NCBI GenBank assembly: GCA_947467145.1 | Contig: CANIGJ010000019.1 | Location: forward strand, 18,345-82,344 | DNA: 64,000 bases | Direction: 5' to 3' | DNA from: Rhodospirillaceae bacterium | GTDB taxonomy: Bacteria > Pseudomonadota > Alphaproteobacteria > Rhodospirillales > UBA2165 | In this document: positions 44,726-53,159 of the stretch, in pieces | Layout of the letters: each line of letters opens with the position of its first letter | Numbering within the stretch: position 1 is the stretch's first letter | Position numbers and translations under genes: made by a program | The notes under the pieces: model-generated | Told to the model about the DNA's origin: nothing | Databases searched by the model: none | The model's input: only the letters and a program-made list of their open reading frames with translations

Positions 44726-47050
44726 ATGGCGCGTTATGCGATCAACCAATCGGTTACCCAGGTCGAGGCGCCGCGCTTGCTGAAAGGCGAAGGCCGCTTC
44801 ACCGACGATGTGGAACTGCCGCGCCAGGTCCATGCGATCTTCCTGCGCTCGCCGCATGCCCATGCGGATATTAAGAACATCGATACACGAGATGCCGCGC
44901 AGATGCCGGGGGTGCTCGCTATCCTGACGGCGGAGGATTACCAGGCTGATGGCTTGGGGCAGATCATCGGCCCGTCGCCGTCCAAGCGTCGTGACGGCAA
45001 GCCGACCTATCGTCCGCCGCGCCCGGCGCTGATCGGCGACCGTGTACGCCATGTCGGCCAGGCGGTAGCCATGGTGATCGCCGAAACGATCGCCGAAGCC
45101 AAGGACGCCGCCGAGCAGATCAAGGTCGATTACGCCGAACTGCCCGTGCATCTGGATACCGCGACGGCAAATAAGCCCGAGACGCGGCGTCTGTGGGACG
45201 ATTTGCCGAACAACGAACCGATGTTCACCGAGGCCGGCAATGCCGCCGCCGTCGACGAGGCCTTCAAAAAAGCCGCACATGTAGTACGGGGCAATTTCCG
45301 CGTCAGCCGCGTCGCCGCCAGCAGTATGGAGCCGCGCGCGGTCGTGGCGAGTTACGACAAGGGCCGCGATCACACGCAGATCTTCGCCTGTCAGCAGCGC
45401 CCCTGGGTGTGGCGCTCCTTGCTCGCCGACGAACTGTTTCATGTGCCCGAGCACAAGATCAGCCTGATTGCGGGCGATGTCGGCGGCTCGTACGGCATGA
45501 AAGGCGGCTTGTATGCCGAGGTCGTGTTGGTCGCCTGGGCCGCCAAGAAAGTCGGCCGGCCGGTCAAATGGGTCTGCGAACGTTCCGAAGCGCTTATCAG
45601 TGACGATCAGGCGCGCGACATGACGGTCGAGGACGAGTTGGCGCTTGATGCCGACGGCAAGTTCCTCGCCATGCGCCGCATGTCCAATAACAATATCGGC
45701 GCGTATGTCACCTGGCTCGGTTTCAATTCCACGCTCGGCATAGCGAAGAACGTCGTCGGCACCTATACGGTGCCGGCTGTGCTTGGGCGCGCAGCGTCGG
45801 TGCTGACCAACACTGTACCCGTGTCCAACTATCGCGCGCCCGGCGGTGCGCCCGGCGCTTATGCGATGGAACGCATCGTCGATATGGCGGCGCATCAATT
45901 GAACATCGATCCGGCCGAACTGCGCCGCCGCAATCTCGTGCCCACACATGCCATGCCGTACCGCCTGCCCAACGGCGGGGCTTATGATTGCGGCGAATTT
46001 GAAGCAGTCTTGGATAAGGTGCTGGCGCAGGCCGATTACGCGGGCGCGAAAGAACGTCAAAAGGCCGCGCGCAGTGCCGGAAAACTTTACGGCGTCGGTG
46101 TGTCGTCCACCGTCGATCCGTCGGCTGGGCCGTCGCCCGAAGCCGCCGAACTGCGTTTCGATCCGGGTGGTACGGTGACCGTGCTGGTGGGTTCGACCGC
46201 CGGCGGGCAAAGCCACGAGACGATCTATACGCAAATTGTGTCCGATCGCTTGGGTCTCGATGCCGAAACCATCCGCGTGGTCGAGGGCGATACGGAAAAA
46301 TTATCCTGGGGCACCGGTACGGGCGCCGCACGCACCGCGACCATCGGCGGATCCGTCGTTTATCTCGCGGTCGATAAGATCATCGAAAAGGGTAAGCGCA
46401 TTGCGGCGCATATGTTGGAAGCCGCCGCCGCCGATATCGAATTCGTCGACGGCAAATACAGCGTGGCCGGCACCGACCGCAGCGTGAATTTCAAGGATGT
46501 CGCCAAGACGGCGTTCCAGCCCAACAAACTGCCGCCAAGCATCGAGATCGGCTTGTACGAAACCGCGACCTGGTCGCCCGAGGTGCAGAACATCCCCAAC
46601 GCCGCGCATGTCTGCGAGGTCGAGATCGATCCTGAAACCGGCAAGATCGTGATGCGGCGCTACACGGCCGTGCATGATGTCGGTGTGGAGTTGAACCCCA
46701 AGCTGGTGCAGGGCCAGATGCGCGGTGGCATCGCGCAAGCGGCGGGCCAGGCGCTCATGGAAGAAATCGTTTATGACGCGAACGGGCAGAACCTATCCGG
46801 CTCGTTCATGGATTACGCCATGCCGCGCGCCGATGATTTCTGCAATTTCGAAACCGGCAGCCATCCGGTGCCAACCAAGACCAATCCGCTCGGCGTCAAA
46901 GGCGCCGGTGAATGCGGCACTGTCGGCGGGTTGGCTTGCGTGATGAATGCGGTCAACGACGCACTTGCGCCGCTGGGCATCGCGCACATTGATATGCCGT
47001 GCACGCCCGAACGGGTGTGGCGCGCCATTCAGGATGCCAAGCGCCGCTAG
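44726..47050 (+). CDS. Xanthine dehydrogenase family molybdopterin-binding subunit (second copy)
   Basis: A 774-residue paralogue of the preceding gene, with the same domain layout and nearly the same length. It keeps the GAGE motif (GVKGAGECG), but its active-site loop at the aligned position is N-Y-R-A-P-G-G-A-P-G, not F-R-G-A-G-R-P-E. The arginine equivalent to the xanthine oxidase loop is kept in both. The frame is open from 44618, but the ATG at 44726 matches the first copy. The two proteins may form a heterodimer or process different substrates. No electron-transfer subunits are linked. Confidence 0.9.
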   Translation: MARYAINQSVTQVEAPRLLKGEGRFTDDVELPRQVHAIFLRSPHAHADIKNIDTRDAAQMPGVLAILTAEDYQADGLGQIIGPSPSKRRDGKPTYRPPRPALIGDRVRHVGQAVAMVIAETIAEAKDAAEQIKVDYAELPVHLDTATANKPETRRLWDDLPNNEPMFTEAGNAAAVDEAFKKAAHVVRGNFRVSRVAASSMEPRAVVASYDKGRDHTQIFACQQRPWVWRSLLADELFHVPEHKISLIAGDVGGSYGMKGGLYAEVVLVAWAAKKVGRPVKWVCERSEALISDDQARDMTVEDELALDADGKFLAMRRMSNNNIGAYVTWLGFNSTLGIAKNVVGTYTVPAVLGRAASVLTNTVPVSNYRAPGGAPGAYAMERIVDMAAHQLNIDPAELRRRNLVPTHAMPYRLPNGGAYDCGEFEAVLDKVLAQADYAGAKERQKAARSAGKLYGVGVSSTVDPSAGPSPEAAELRFDPGGTVTVLVGSTAGGQSHETIYTQIVSDRLGLDAETIRVVEGDTEKLSWGTGTGAARTATIGGSVVYLAVDKIIEKGKRIAAHMLEAAAADIEFVDGKYSVAGTDRSVNFKDVAKTAFQPNKLPPSIEIGLYETATWSPEVQNIPNAAHVCEVEIDPETGKIVMRRYTAVHDVGVELNPKLVQGQMRGGIAQAAGQALMEEIVYDANGQNLSGSFMDYAMPRADDFCNFETGSHPVPTKTNPLGVKGAGECGTVGGLACVMNAVNDALAPLGIAHIDMPCTPERVWRAIQDAKRR

Positions 47051-47173
47051 AACACGCTGCGCGCAAGCGTTCTTTGGTATGGGGTCCGGAATCCAGGGGT
47101 GAGGAAAACGCATGCCTGTAATCGGGAATCGGTGCGTATGCTGCGCCGGGTTTCCTGACCAACGGCACGTCCC

Positions 47174-47329
47174 ATGCTCTTTACACCGGAAAAACAAACC
47201 GAACTCACCGGCCGACTCGCCGGCTTGATCGCCGATGCCAAGGCGTCGAACCTCGCGCTGACGGTCGTTGCGCTTGAATTCGCAGCCTTCCTGCTGGCGC
47301 AGGATATCGAGCGCGGCGAAAAACCCTAA
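47174..47329 (+). CDS. Small ORF of 51 residues
   Basis: An ATG at 47174 begins a 51-residue frame (MLFTPEKQTELTGRLAGLIA..., ending DIERGEKP) with regular codon use and helical character. It follows the second molybdopterin gene by 123 bp on the same strand and overlaps the convergent diiron gene stop by 4 bp. It looks like a real small protein, but no family is recognised and it could be chance. Confidence 0.5.
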   Translation: MLFTPEKQTELTGRLAGLIADAKASNLALTVVALEFAAFLLAQDIERGEKP

Positions 47330-48066
47330 GCCGTCACGGGTACCAATCCCCGATCCAGCATGTCGCCGCCATCGGCGATGCCGTTGAGATAACTTTCCCA
47401 TACCAGCAGATTGGTGCGGCACGCGGTGACCACCTGGTCTTCCATGTGCAGCGCCTTGGCCTGTTCGGCGACCTTCTGCCAGCCGAGATTCGAATGAATG
47501 ATGTCGGCCTCTTCGTGCAGGCCGAAGAATTCGAGTTGCTCATCGCTGAGTTTGAACAATTCCTTCCAGCGGTGGCGTTCAAGGCCGAACCAGCCATGCG
47601 TGTGGATGATTCCGGTGCCGTAGCCCGGGATGTTGGACCGTTCGGCGCAGGTATTGGCAATCAGGCCTTCGAGCCAATGACGGTTGCTCATGAGGGCTTC
47701 CCAGGCGAGCCAGGCGATGCGCGTCGAGACCAGCGGCGTAGCGCTCTCGATCTCCGCATCGCTCATGCCGATCTTGCGGCCGAGTTCCTGCAGGATCGCC
47801 CAATGCGGCCGACCGCCGCCGAACTCGTTGTCGGCGATGACCTCTTCGGCGCAGGCCCCCAGGATGCGCATGCGCGTCTCCCAATCGGGCGTGTTGGTGG
47901 CAACGCGCAGCTTCAGCACCGAATTGCGATAACGCGTGTTCTGGCGATGCTGCAGCACGAACATCTTCGCGCGGCCCTTAGTGATCGGCTCGTTGAAGAA
48001 GCGCACGCGCCGGCTGAAATCGTCCACCACCTCATCCAGACGTTCGATGACATTCTGCGATGCCAT
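47326..48066 (-). CDS. Haem-oxygenase-like diiron / iron-containing redox protein (TenA/PqqC-like)
   Basis: A 246-residue all-helical protein of the TenA/PqqC/HDO superfamily. The pattern of putative metal ligands is visible: E81-x6-H88, E142 in TCAER, then H184, D188 and H191 in GLHEEADIIH. This fits haem-oxygenase-like diiron oxygenases better than TenA, which lacks metals. The frame is open much further upstream (to 48744), but the ATG at 48066 with GGGAGA upstream is the real start. It is followed (5') by nitronate monooxygenase and M24 genes on the same strand. The substrate is unknown. Confidence 0.8.
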   Translation of the reverse strand: MASQNVIERLDEVVDDFSRRVRFFNEPITKGRAKMFVLQHRQNTRYRNSVLKLRVATNTPDWETRMRILGACAEEVIADNEFGGGRPHWAILQELGRKIGMSDAEIESATPLVSTRIAWLAWEALMSNRHWLEGLIANTCAERSNIPGYGTGIIHTHGWFGLERHRWKELFKLSDEQLEFFGLHEEADIIHSNLGWQKVAEQAKALHMEDQVVTACRTNLLVWESYLNGIADGGDMLDRGLVPVTA

Positions 48067-48089
48067 GGCTTGTCTCCCTGTTGGGTTTT

Positions 48090-49181
48090 TTATGCGTTTC
48101 TCTGGGCGCCCAGCCGCGCCACCGCGGCTTCGGTTTCGCGCATCAAGGCAATCATCAGGAACGCCGTGCTGCGATAGCGCAGCCGCGTGCCCGCCTGGCC
48201 GGCCTGCAAGGACAGCAATTCGGGGCGCGATTGTTGGATCGCGGCCGCGCGCAAGGTACCACTCAGCCAGTTTTGGATCGGGAAGGGCGCCAACGCGTTC
48301 GCCTGGGTTTCCAATTCGTCGAACAGGCGATTGCGGATGGCGCGCACGAGGCGCCCGCTGAAGGCGCGCGTCAGCGCCGTATCGGTTGCCTTGTATGTGA
48401 ACAAGGCATCGCGATGGAGTGCGGGCGCACCCGATTCGTCGCAGGCGAGGAACGCGGTGCCGATCTGCACGGCTGCCGCGCCAAGTATCAGCGCGGCGGC
48501 GATGCCGCGCCCATCTGCGATGCCGCCGGCGGCGATCACCGGAATTTTCACTGCGTCGGCGACCTGCGGGATCAAGGCCAAGGTTCCGGTCAGCGAGCTT
48601 TCCGCCGATTTCAGGAACGAGGGGCGGTGGCCGCCCGCTTCCGCGCCGGTGGCGACGATGGCGTCGATGCCGGCGGCCTCCAACGCACGCGCTTCGTCGG
48701 GCGTCGTTGCGGTGCCGATAGTGACGATGCCGCGCGCCCGACAAGCTTCGACGATAGCGCTGTCTGGGCAGCCGAACACGAAACTCAAGACCGGCGGGCG
48801 TGCCTCCAGCGCGGCCTCGATCTGCATCATATAATCGGGCGCAAAGCGCACCGGCTGCGCCGGCGTTTCGATGTCGAGCTCGCGATAATAGGGCTCAAAA
48901 AATGCTTGGAACTGCGCGAACGCAGCTTTATCGGGCAGCGCCACCGGCTGATCGTTGACCCATAGATTGACGGCGAAGGGTTTGTCGGTCGCTTTGCGCA
49001 ACGCGGCCACGAGGTCTTTGATCTGCTGGCCGTCCAGGGCATTCGCGCCGTACGAGCCGAGCCCGCCGGTATTCGACACAGCCGCCGCCAGCTTCACCGA
49101 CGACAGGCCGCCGCCGAACGGACCTTGAATGATCGGAGCGGCGATGCCCAGGCGGCGCGTGATGGCGGTATCGGTCCACAT
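48090..49181 (-). CDS. Nitronate monooxygenase (2-nitropropane dioxygenase family)
   Basis: A 363-residue FMN-dependent TIM-barrel enzyme that oxidises nitronates to carbonyl compounds and nitrite. The PIIQGPFGGGLSS start and the GAEAGGHR motif (catalytic histidine) are visible, then the phosphate-binding IAAGGIADG and GAAAVQIGTAFL. It abuts the M24 gene (stop and start are adjacent) and lies 23 bp upstream of the diiron gene. This linkage suggests nitro- or nitronate-type chemistry for the whole unit, but NMO-family genes are often of unknown substrate. Confidence 0.9.
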   Translation of the reverse strand: MWTDTAITRRLGIAAPIIQGPFGGGLSSVKLAAAVSNTGGLGSYGANALDGQQIKDLVAALRKATDKPFAVNLWVNDQPVALPDKAAFAQFQAFFEPYYRELDIETPAQPVRFAPDYMMQIEAALEARPPVLSFVFGCPDSAIVEACRARGIVTIGTATTPDEARALEAAGIDAIVATGAEAGGHRPSFLKSAESSLTGTLALIPQVADAVKIPVIAAGGIADGRGIAAALILGAAAVQIGTAFLACDESGAPALHRDALFTYKATDTALTRAFSGRLVRAIRNRLFDELETQANALAPFPIQNWLSGTLRAAAIQQSRPELLSLQAGQAGTRLRYRSTAFLMIALMRETEAAVARLGAQRNA

Positions 49182-50363
49182 TCAGACCTCGATAAAGCCG
49201 CGCGGGAAACGGTGCAGGCTCTCGCAGCCCGTTTCGGTGATCAGCATCAATTCGCCAGTCTGCACGCCGGCACGCTCGTCCTTGGTGATGACGTTGGGCT
49301 GCACGACCACCATCATGTTTTTGGCCAGTGTCACATCGGGCAGCGGGCCGGCCGGGCGGCTGGCGCTGCCCAATACGGGTGGCAGATATCCGCCGCCATA
49401 GCCGTGGATCAGATCGTCGCACACTGTGAAACCCGCATCTTCGATCGCGTGCGCCGCGGCGACGAGGTCATTCAAGTTCACGCCGGGTTTCAATATCTCT
49501 GTGATGGCGGCGAAGGCGGCCTCGGCGGCGTCATGCAATTCGCGATGCAACGCCCCGGGTTTGGCACCGATCGCAAAGCTGCGCAGCACCTGGCCGGAAT
49601 AGTCCCAGAAATTGGCGCTGATTTCCGACATCGCCATGTCGCCGGTCTGCACCTTGCGGCCCGATGAAAACTGGCGCGGTACGCAGACGCTGGGGTTCGC
49701 CATCGGCGTGACGCCGGTGAAATGGATCACCGTCGTGGCGCCGAACGGCACATAGGCGCGCTCGATGGCGTCGCCCAGTTCGTGCTCGCTCACACCGGGG
49801 CGCAGATTATCGCGCAGTGCTGCCATGCCGGCATCGCTGAGCGCGGTGCCGATGCGGATCCAATCGAGTTCCTCGTCGGATTTCACCATCCGCAGGCCGA
49901 CATAGTCGCGCCCCAGATCGACAAGCCCTGCGTACGCGGCCTCCAGCATCTTGGCCTGGGAAAAGCCGAGCGGCCCCATCACGCCGACCTTCGCTGATGC
50001 ACCCCCACGCGTCTGCAATTCGGCCGCGATGCTTTGCATCGTATTCGGCCCACCCCATTTCACGTCGATGTCGGGGGCGAGAAGTTTCGCCTGCGGGACG
50101 TGATTGTGGAACTGGATGAACATGGTGTCGCGCCGGCCGGGTGTAATGACGCAGGCGGCTTCCGTGGTGATCGGCCAGCCGGTCAGCCAGCCGACCGCGC
50201 CACCGGCGCGTTGGGCGCCATAGACCAGCAGGTGATCGACCCCACGTTCCGCCATCACGCGCTCGATAGCCGCGCGGCGGCGCGTCATTTCGCCCGCGCT
50301 GAAGCGCGGCAGCTCGGTGTCGAGGATCGTTTGGAGTTTGGGCGAGAGCTGTAGATCGATCAT
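49182..50363 (-). CDS. M24 (creatinase/Xaa-Pro peptidase) family protein with altered metal site
   Basis: A 393-residue pita-bread-fold protein with an N-terminal creatinase-like domain and a C-terminal M24 domain. The five usual ligands are D, D, H, E, E. Here the first aspartate region reads GDMAMSEIS (E instead of D), the second is kept (FWDYSG), the histidine is in HGYGGG, the first glutamate is replaced by Q (VVVQPNV), and the last is kept (GELMLITETG). The site is thus likely not a normal dimetal peptidase. Creatinase is a metal-free C-N hydrolase of this fold, so a C-N or related hydrolase is possible. Confidence 0.85.
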   Translation of the reverse strand: MIDLQLSPKLQTILDTELPRFSAGEMTRRRAAIERVMAERGVDHLLVYGAQRAGGAVGWLTGWPITTEAACVITPGRRDTMFIQFHNHVPQAKLLAPDIDVKWGGPNTMQSIAAELQTRGGASAKVGVMGPLGFSQAKMLEAAYAGLVDLGRDYVGLRMVKSDEELDWIRIGTALSDAGMAALRDNLRPGVSEHELGDAIERAYVPFGATTVIHFTGVTPMANPSVCVPRQFSSGRKVQTGDMAMSEISANFWDYSGQVLRSFAIGAKPGALHRELHDAAEAAFAAITEILKPGVNLNDLVAAAHAIEDAGFTVCDDLIHGYGGGYLPPVLGSASRPAGPLPDVTLAKNMMVVVQPNVITKDERAGVQTGELMLITETGCESLHRFPRGFIEV

Positions 50364-50402
50364 GACGTCCCTGTCTTTGACGTCAGTCTACAGAAACGAT
50401 CC

Positions 50403-51170
50403 CTACAGGAAAGCCCTGGCGACGATATAGAGCGACAGCGCCAGCAAGGTGATGAAAAAGACGCGGCGGAATTTGGCTTCGCTCATGCCGCCGCGCAATT
50501 TTTGGCCGATCACCATGCCGAGGATGGCGGGCACGCAGACGATGCTCGAGACCACGCCCAGCGACACCGAGAACAGGTTGTTGCCGGTGAGGAACAACCA
50601 CAGCACGAAGGTCGAGAACGAAAACGCGATGCCCATCGCCTGCACGAAGTGATCGCGCTTGAGGCCGAGCGCTTGCATATAAAGCACGCCCGGCACCAGG
50701 AACGATCCAGTGAAGCCGAATAGGATGCCGGTGGTGAGGCCGACCGGCGGGCCGAGCCAGCGTTCGGCGCGGGGGCTGGGCGGGGCGATCTGCGGCGTCA
50801 TCAGGCTGTAGCCGGCATAGAAGAACAACACGATGCCGAGGATGCCGGCGAGCACCTTGGCATCGCCCACCGATAGGATCGTCACACCGATCCAGATGCC
50901 GATCACCGAGGCCAACAACATCGGCGCCAGCCGCTTGGCGATGGGGCCAAAGGCGCCACCGGTCGCCCCTTGCCAGATATTGGTGATAAAGGCCGGAACG
51001 ATGAGCAGCGCGATCGCCGCCTTGATATCGATGAACAGCGCCAGCAGCGCCAGGGCCACCGTGGGCAACCCGGCGCCCGCAATCCCCTTGATCAGGCCGG
51101 CCAACAGGAAAACCGCCGCTGCGAGGGCGAGGGTGATGGGGGTCCACGTGGCGGGCAAGAAATCGAACAT
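50403..51170 (-). CDS. TauE/SafE family sulfite/anion exporter
   Basis: A 255-residue membrane protein with about eight hydrophobic helices and the conserved G-G-x-x-K-G/N-like start (LIKGIAGAGLP) and GFTGSFLVPG repeat. The family exports sulfite, sulfonates or organic anions. It is upstream of the M24 gene by 39 bp on the same strand and may be the first gene of the diiron-NMO-M24 operon, perhaps exporting an acid product. Confidence 0.9.
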   Translation of the reverse strand: MFDFLPATWTPITLALAAAVFLLAGLIKGIAGAGLPTVALALLALFIDIKAAIALLIVPAFITNIWQGATGGAFGPIAKRLAPMLLASVIGIWIGVTILSVGDAKVLAGILGIVLFFYAGYSLMTPQIAPPSPRAERWLGPPVGLTTGILFGFTGSFLVPGVLYMQALGLKRDHFVQAMGIAFSFSTFVLWLFLTGNNLFSVSLGVVSSIVCVPAILGMVIGQKLRGGMSEAKFRRVFFITLLALSLYIVARAFL

Positions 51171-51317
51171 CTAGCATCTGTTGTAACACCCTGATTCCGC
51201 GCCGCAAATCCCTAGGCCCGAGAGGGGCTTTTACGCGCGGGCTGAGTATGCGAACATCGACCATCAAATACCGTTACGCTGTTTATCGATCATCCTCATT
51301 CAAGAAGGAGGCTTCCG

Positions 51318-51755
51318 ATGGCTCGTCCCAAAATCAAACATCTCGCCGTCATGTCGCGCGATACCGAGAAGCTCGCGCAGTTCTACAAAGATACGTTCGA
51401 GATGGAAGAAGTGAACCGGTCCAAGGGCCAGCATGGCATTCCGGCCATCTACCTGACTGACGGCTATCTCAATCTCGCCGTTCTGCCGTGCGCGTTGCAG
51501 GGTGAAGCCCCTCCGGGCCTCAATCATTTCGGCTGGCAGGTCGACAGCATCGACGAGATCAGCACCACGCTGGTGAACAACGGCGTCGAGGATCCGAAGA
51601 TGCGCCCGTCGAACCGCCCCTATGCCGAATTTCGCGGCTGCGATCCGGACGGCAACATGTTCGATCTCTCGGTGCATGGTTTCACCAAGGTCGAGACGCG
51701 CGCCGACCGCGAAGCTAAGGCGCCGACGAAGAAGGAACCGGTTCCCGCCGAATAA
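51318..51755 (+). CDS. VOC family protein
   Basis: A 145-residue glyoxalase/bleomycin-resistance fold protein. The metal-type histidines are in IKHLAVMS and LNHFGWQV, while the last position reads GNMFDLSVHG with D for the usual E. A strong AAGGAGGC ribosome site precedes the ATG at 51318. It is divergent from the TauE gene and followed by a strong terminator. The substrate is unknown. Confidence 0.88.
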   Translation: MARPKIKHLAVMSRDTEKLAQFYKDTFEMEEVNRSKGQHGIPAIYLTDGYLNLAVLPCALQGEAPPGLNHFGWQVDSIDEISTTLVNNGVEDPKMRPSNRPYAEFRGCDPDGNMFDLSVHGFTKVETRADREAKAPTKKEPVPAE

Positions 51756-51775
51756 TCGACGCGGACCGCAGAATA

Positions 51776-51804
51776 AAAAAGGGCCGGCTTTGCCGGCCCT
51801 TTTG
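51776..51804. terminator. Bidirectional rho-independent terminator
   Basis: AGGGCCGGC (51780-51788) pairs with GCCGGCCCT (51792-51800) across a TTT loop, with an A-run on the left and TTTT on the right. It terminates the VOC gene on the plus strand and probably the 404-residue gene on the minus strand, whose stop is about 20 bp away. Confidence 0.85.
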
Positions 51805-51823
51805 TTTTGCGCGGGATGTCGCT

Positions 51824-53038
51824 TTACGTCTCGGCGGCTTCTTTCGCGGCCGGCGACGACATATCGATCACATCCTTCATCCAGCGCGCGAACAGCGGCA
51901 CCGCGCGTTCACGCGCTTTCTCGGTCGTGCCTTGCCCCATCATGAACGAGCGCAGCATCTGCTGCGAGAACAGTTCGGCATGCTCGTGATAGGCCCATAG
52001 GGCGAGCAGTTCGCCGCAATGCGGCGGCATGCGCGTCACGATGCGATAGAGCCAGTCGCGCGTCGCACCTTCGCGCGCTTTCATATCCTCGTCTTCCTGG
52101 TTCTCCTGGATCAGGAGTTGGCCCAGCGCCTTCTTGTTGGTTTCGATGTCGCCGATCTTGTAATCGATGAGCGCATGAAAGAACGCGAGATCGCCGACGC
52201 GCGGCGGATCGAAGCCGTTATCCTGCGCACCCTTCTGCAAGGTCTTGAGGAATTTCTCGGCCATGGCGAAGCGATCGCCTGTGGTCGTCTTTTTCGGCGG
52301 CGCCGGCGGCGCCTTCTTGGCGAACAGCCCGGCGAGGCCGCCGCCTTTGGCTTTCTTTTCCTTTTTCGGCGCCGGGGGCGGGGCGAGGGCGATGCGGAAA
52401 TCGTCCATCAGGCCGGTCCACAACAAATGCGTTGGGTTCTCGGCCGGTTCCTTCAGGAATTCTTCGAAGAAGAAATTGCGCGTGAGGTCCGTGGTGGCGA
52501 CGCTGTCGGCCATGCTCCGGATGCGCCGCGCCTTCAGCATTTCGGGTAGCACTTGCGTGCGGATGGTGTCGAGAAAGACCGGCTCGAATTTTTTGTTCAG
52601 CACATAGGCGAAGGGCGGCGGATCGCTCTCGAATTGGAAGGCACGCAGGCGCAGCCCGATGAATTCGCAGAAATAATCCGCGTAGGCCGGCTCGAACGAT
52701 GTGTAGGTTTTGGCGTTCGGATCGGCGGCCGGTGGCGGCGCTTTGGCAGCGGCCTTGGCGGCCGCGATCGAGAGTTCGTTGTGCAGTTCGCTCGCGCGCG
52801 TCTTGATGTGGGCGCGGAATTGCGGATCGCCCATCTTGCCGCAGGCCTCGAGGAATTCGAGCGTGAATTTGGTGATCTTGAGCAGATCGGGCGGCAAGGT
52901 GCCGTCGGCCGCCAGCAGATTGGCGATGACGCCGTCCACCGCCTTGTCGATGGCGGCGGTCAGCGTTCCCCGGTCGGCGCCCTTGGGCACCGAGGCGACA
53001 ATCGCGGCAATATCTTGAAGGCTGATCGGCTCGGCCAT
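51824..53038 (-). CDS. Cytoplasmic protein of unknown function (404 aa)
   Basis: A 404-residue protein without signal peptide or membrane helices. The N-terminal ~95 residues are helical, followed by an Ala/Pro linker near residue 97-105, a central domain (about 110-225), a second linker rich in K, P and A (about 230-265) and a helical C-terminal part with a repeated charged pattern. It is monocistronic with a strong terminator. I recognise no family. The two disordered linkers suggest a scaffold or multi-domain protein. Confidence 0.82.
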   Translation of the reverse strand: MAEPISLQDIAAIVASVPKGADRGTLTAAIDKAVDGVIANLLAADGTLPPDLLKITKFTLEFLEACGKMGDPQFRAHIKTRASELHNELSIAAAKAAAKAPPPAADPNAKTYTSFEPAYADYFCEFIGLRLRAFQFESDPPPFAYVLNKKFEPVFLDTIRTQVLPEMLKARRIRSMADSVATTDLTRNFFFEEFLKEPAENPTHLLWTGLMDDFRIALAPPPAPKKEKKAKGGGLAGLFAKKAPPAPPKKTTTGDRFAMAEKFLKTLQKGAQDNGFDPPRVGDLAFFHALIDYKIGDIETNKKALGQLLIQENQEDEDMKAREGATRDWLYRIVTRMPPHCGELLALWAYHEHAELFSQQMLRSFMMGQGTTEKARERAVPLFARWMKDVIDMSSPAAKEAAET

Positions 53039-53159
53039 TAGTGTAGATATACCCCTGGCCGCGGCATGCGTTCTATGAATTCGGCGGCCGGAGATATTGA
53101 AGCCGATTCGCCCCTGTCACAATAGATAGGGCTGCCCGAAACCCTTACGGCGAAACGGC

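Noticed and set aside
44651..46234. A 527-codon minus-strand frame inside the second molybdopterin gene
   Set aside because: It has no motif and lies fully antisense to a well-conserved protein.
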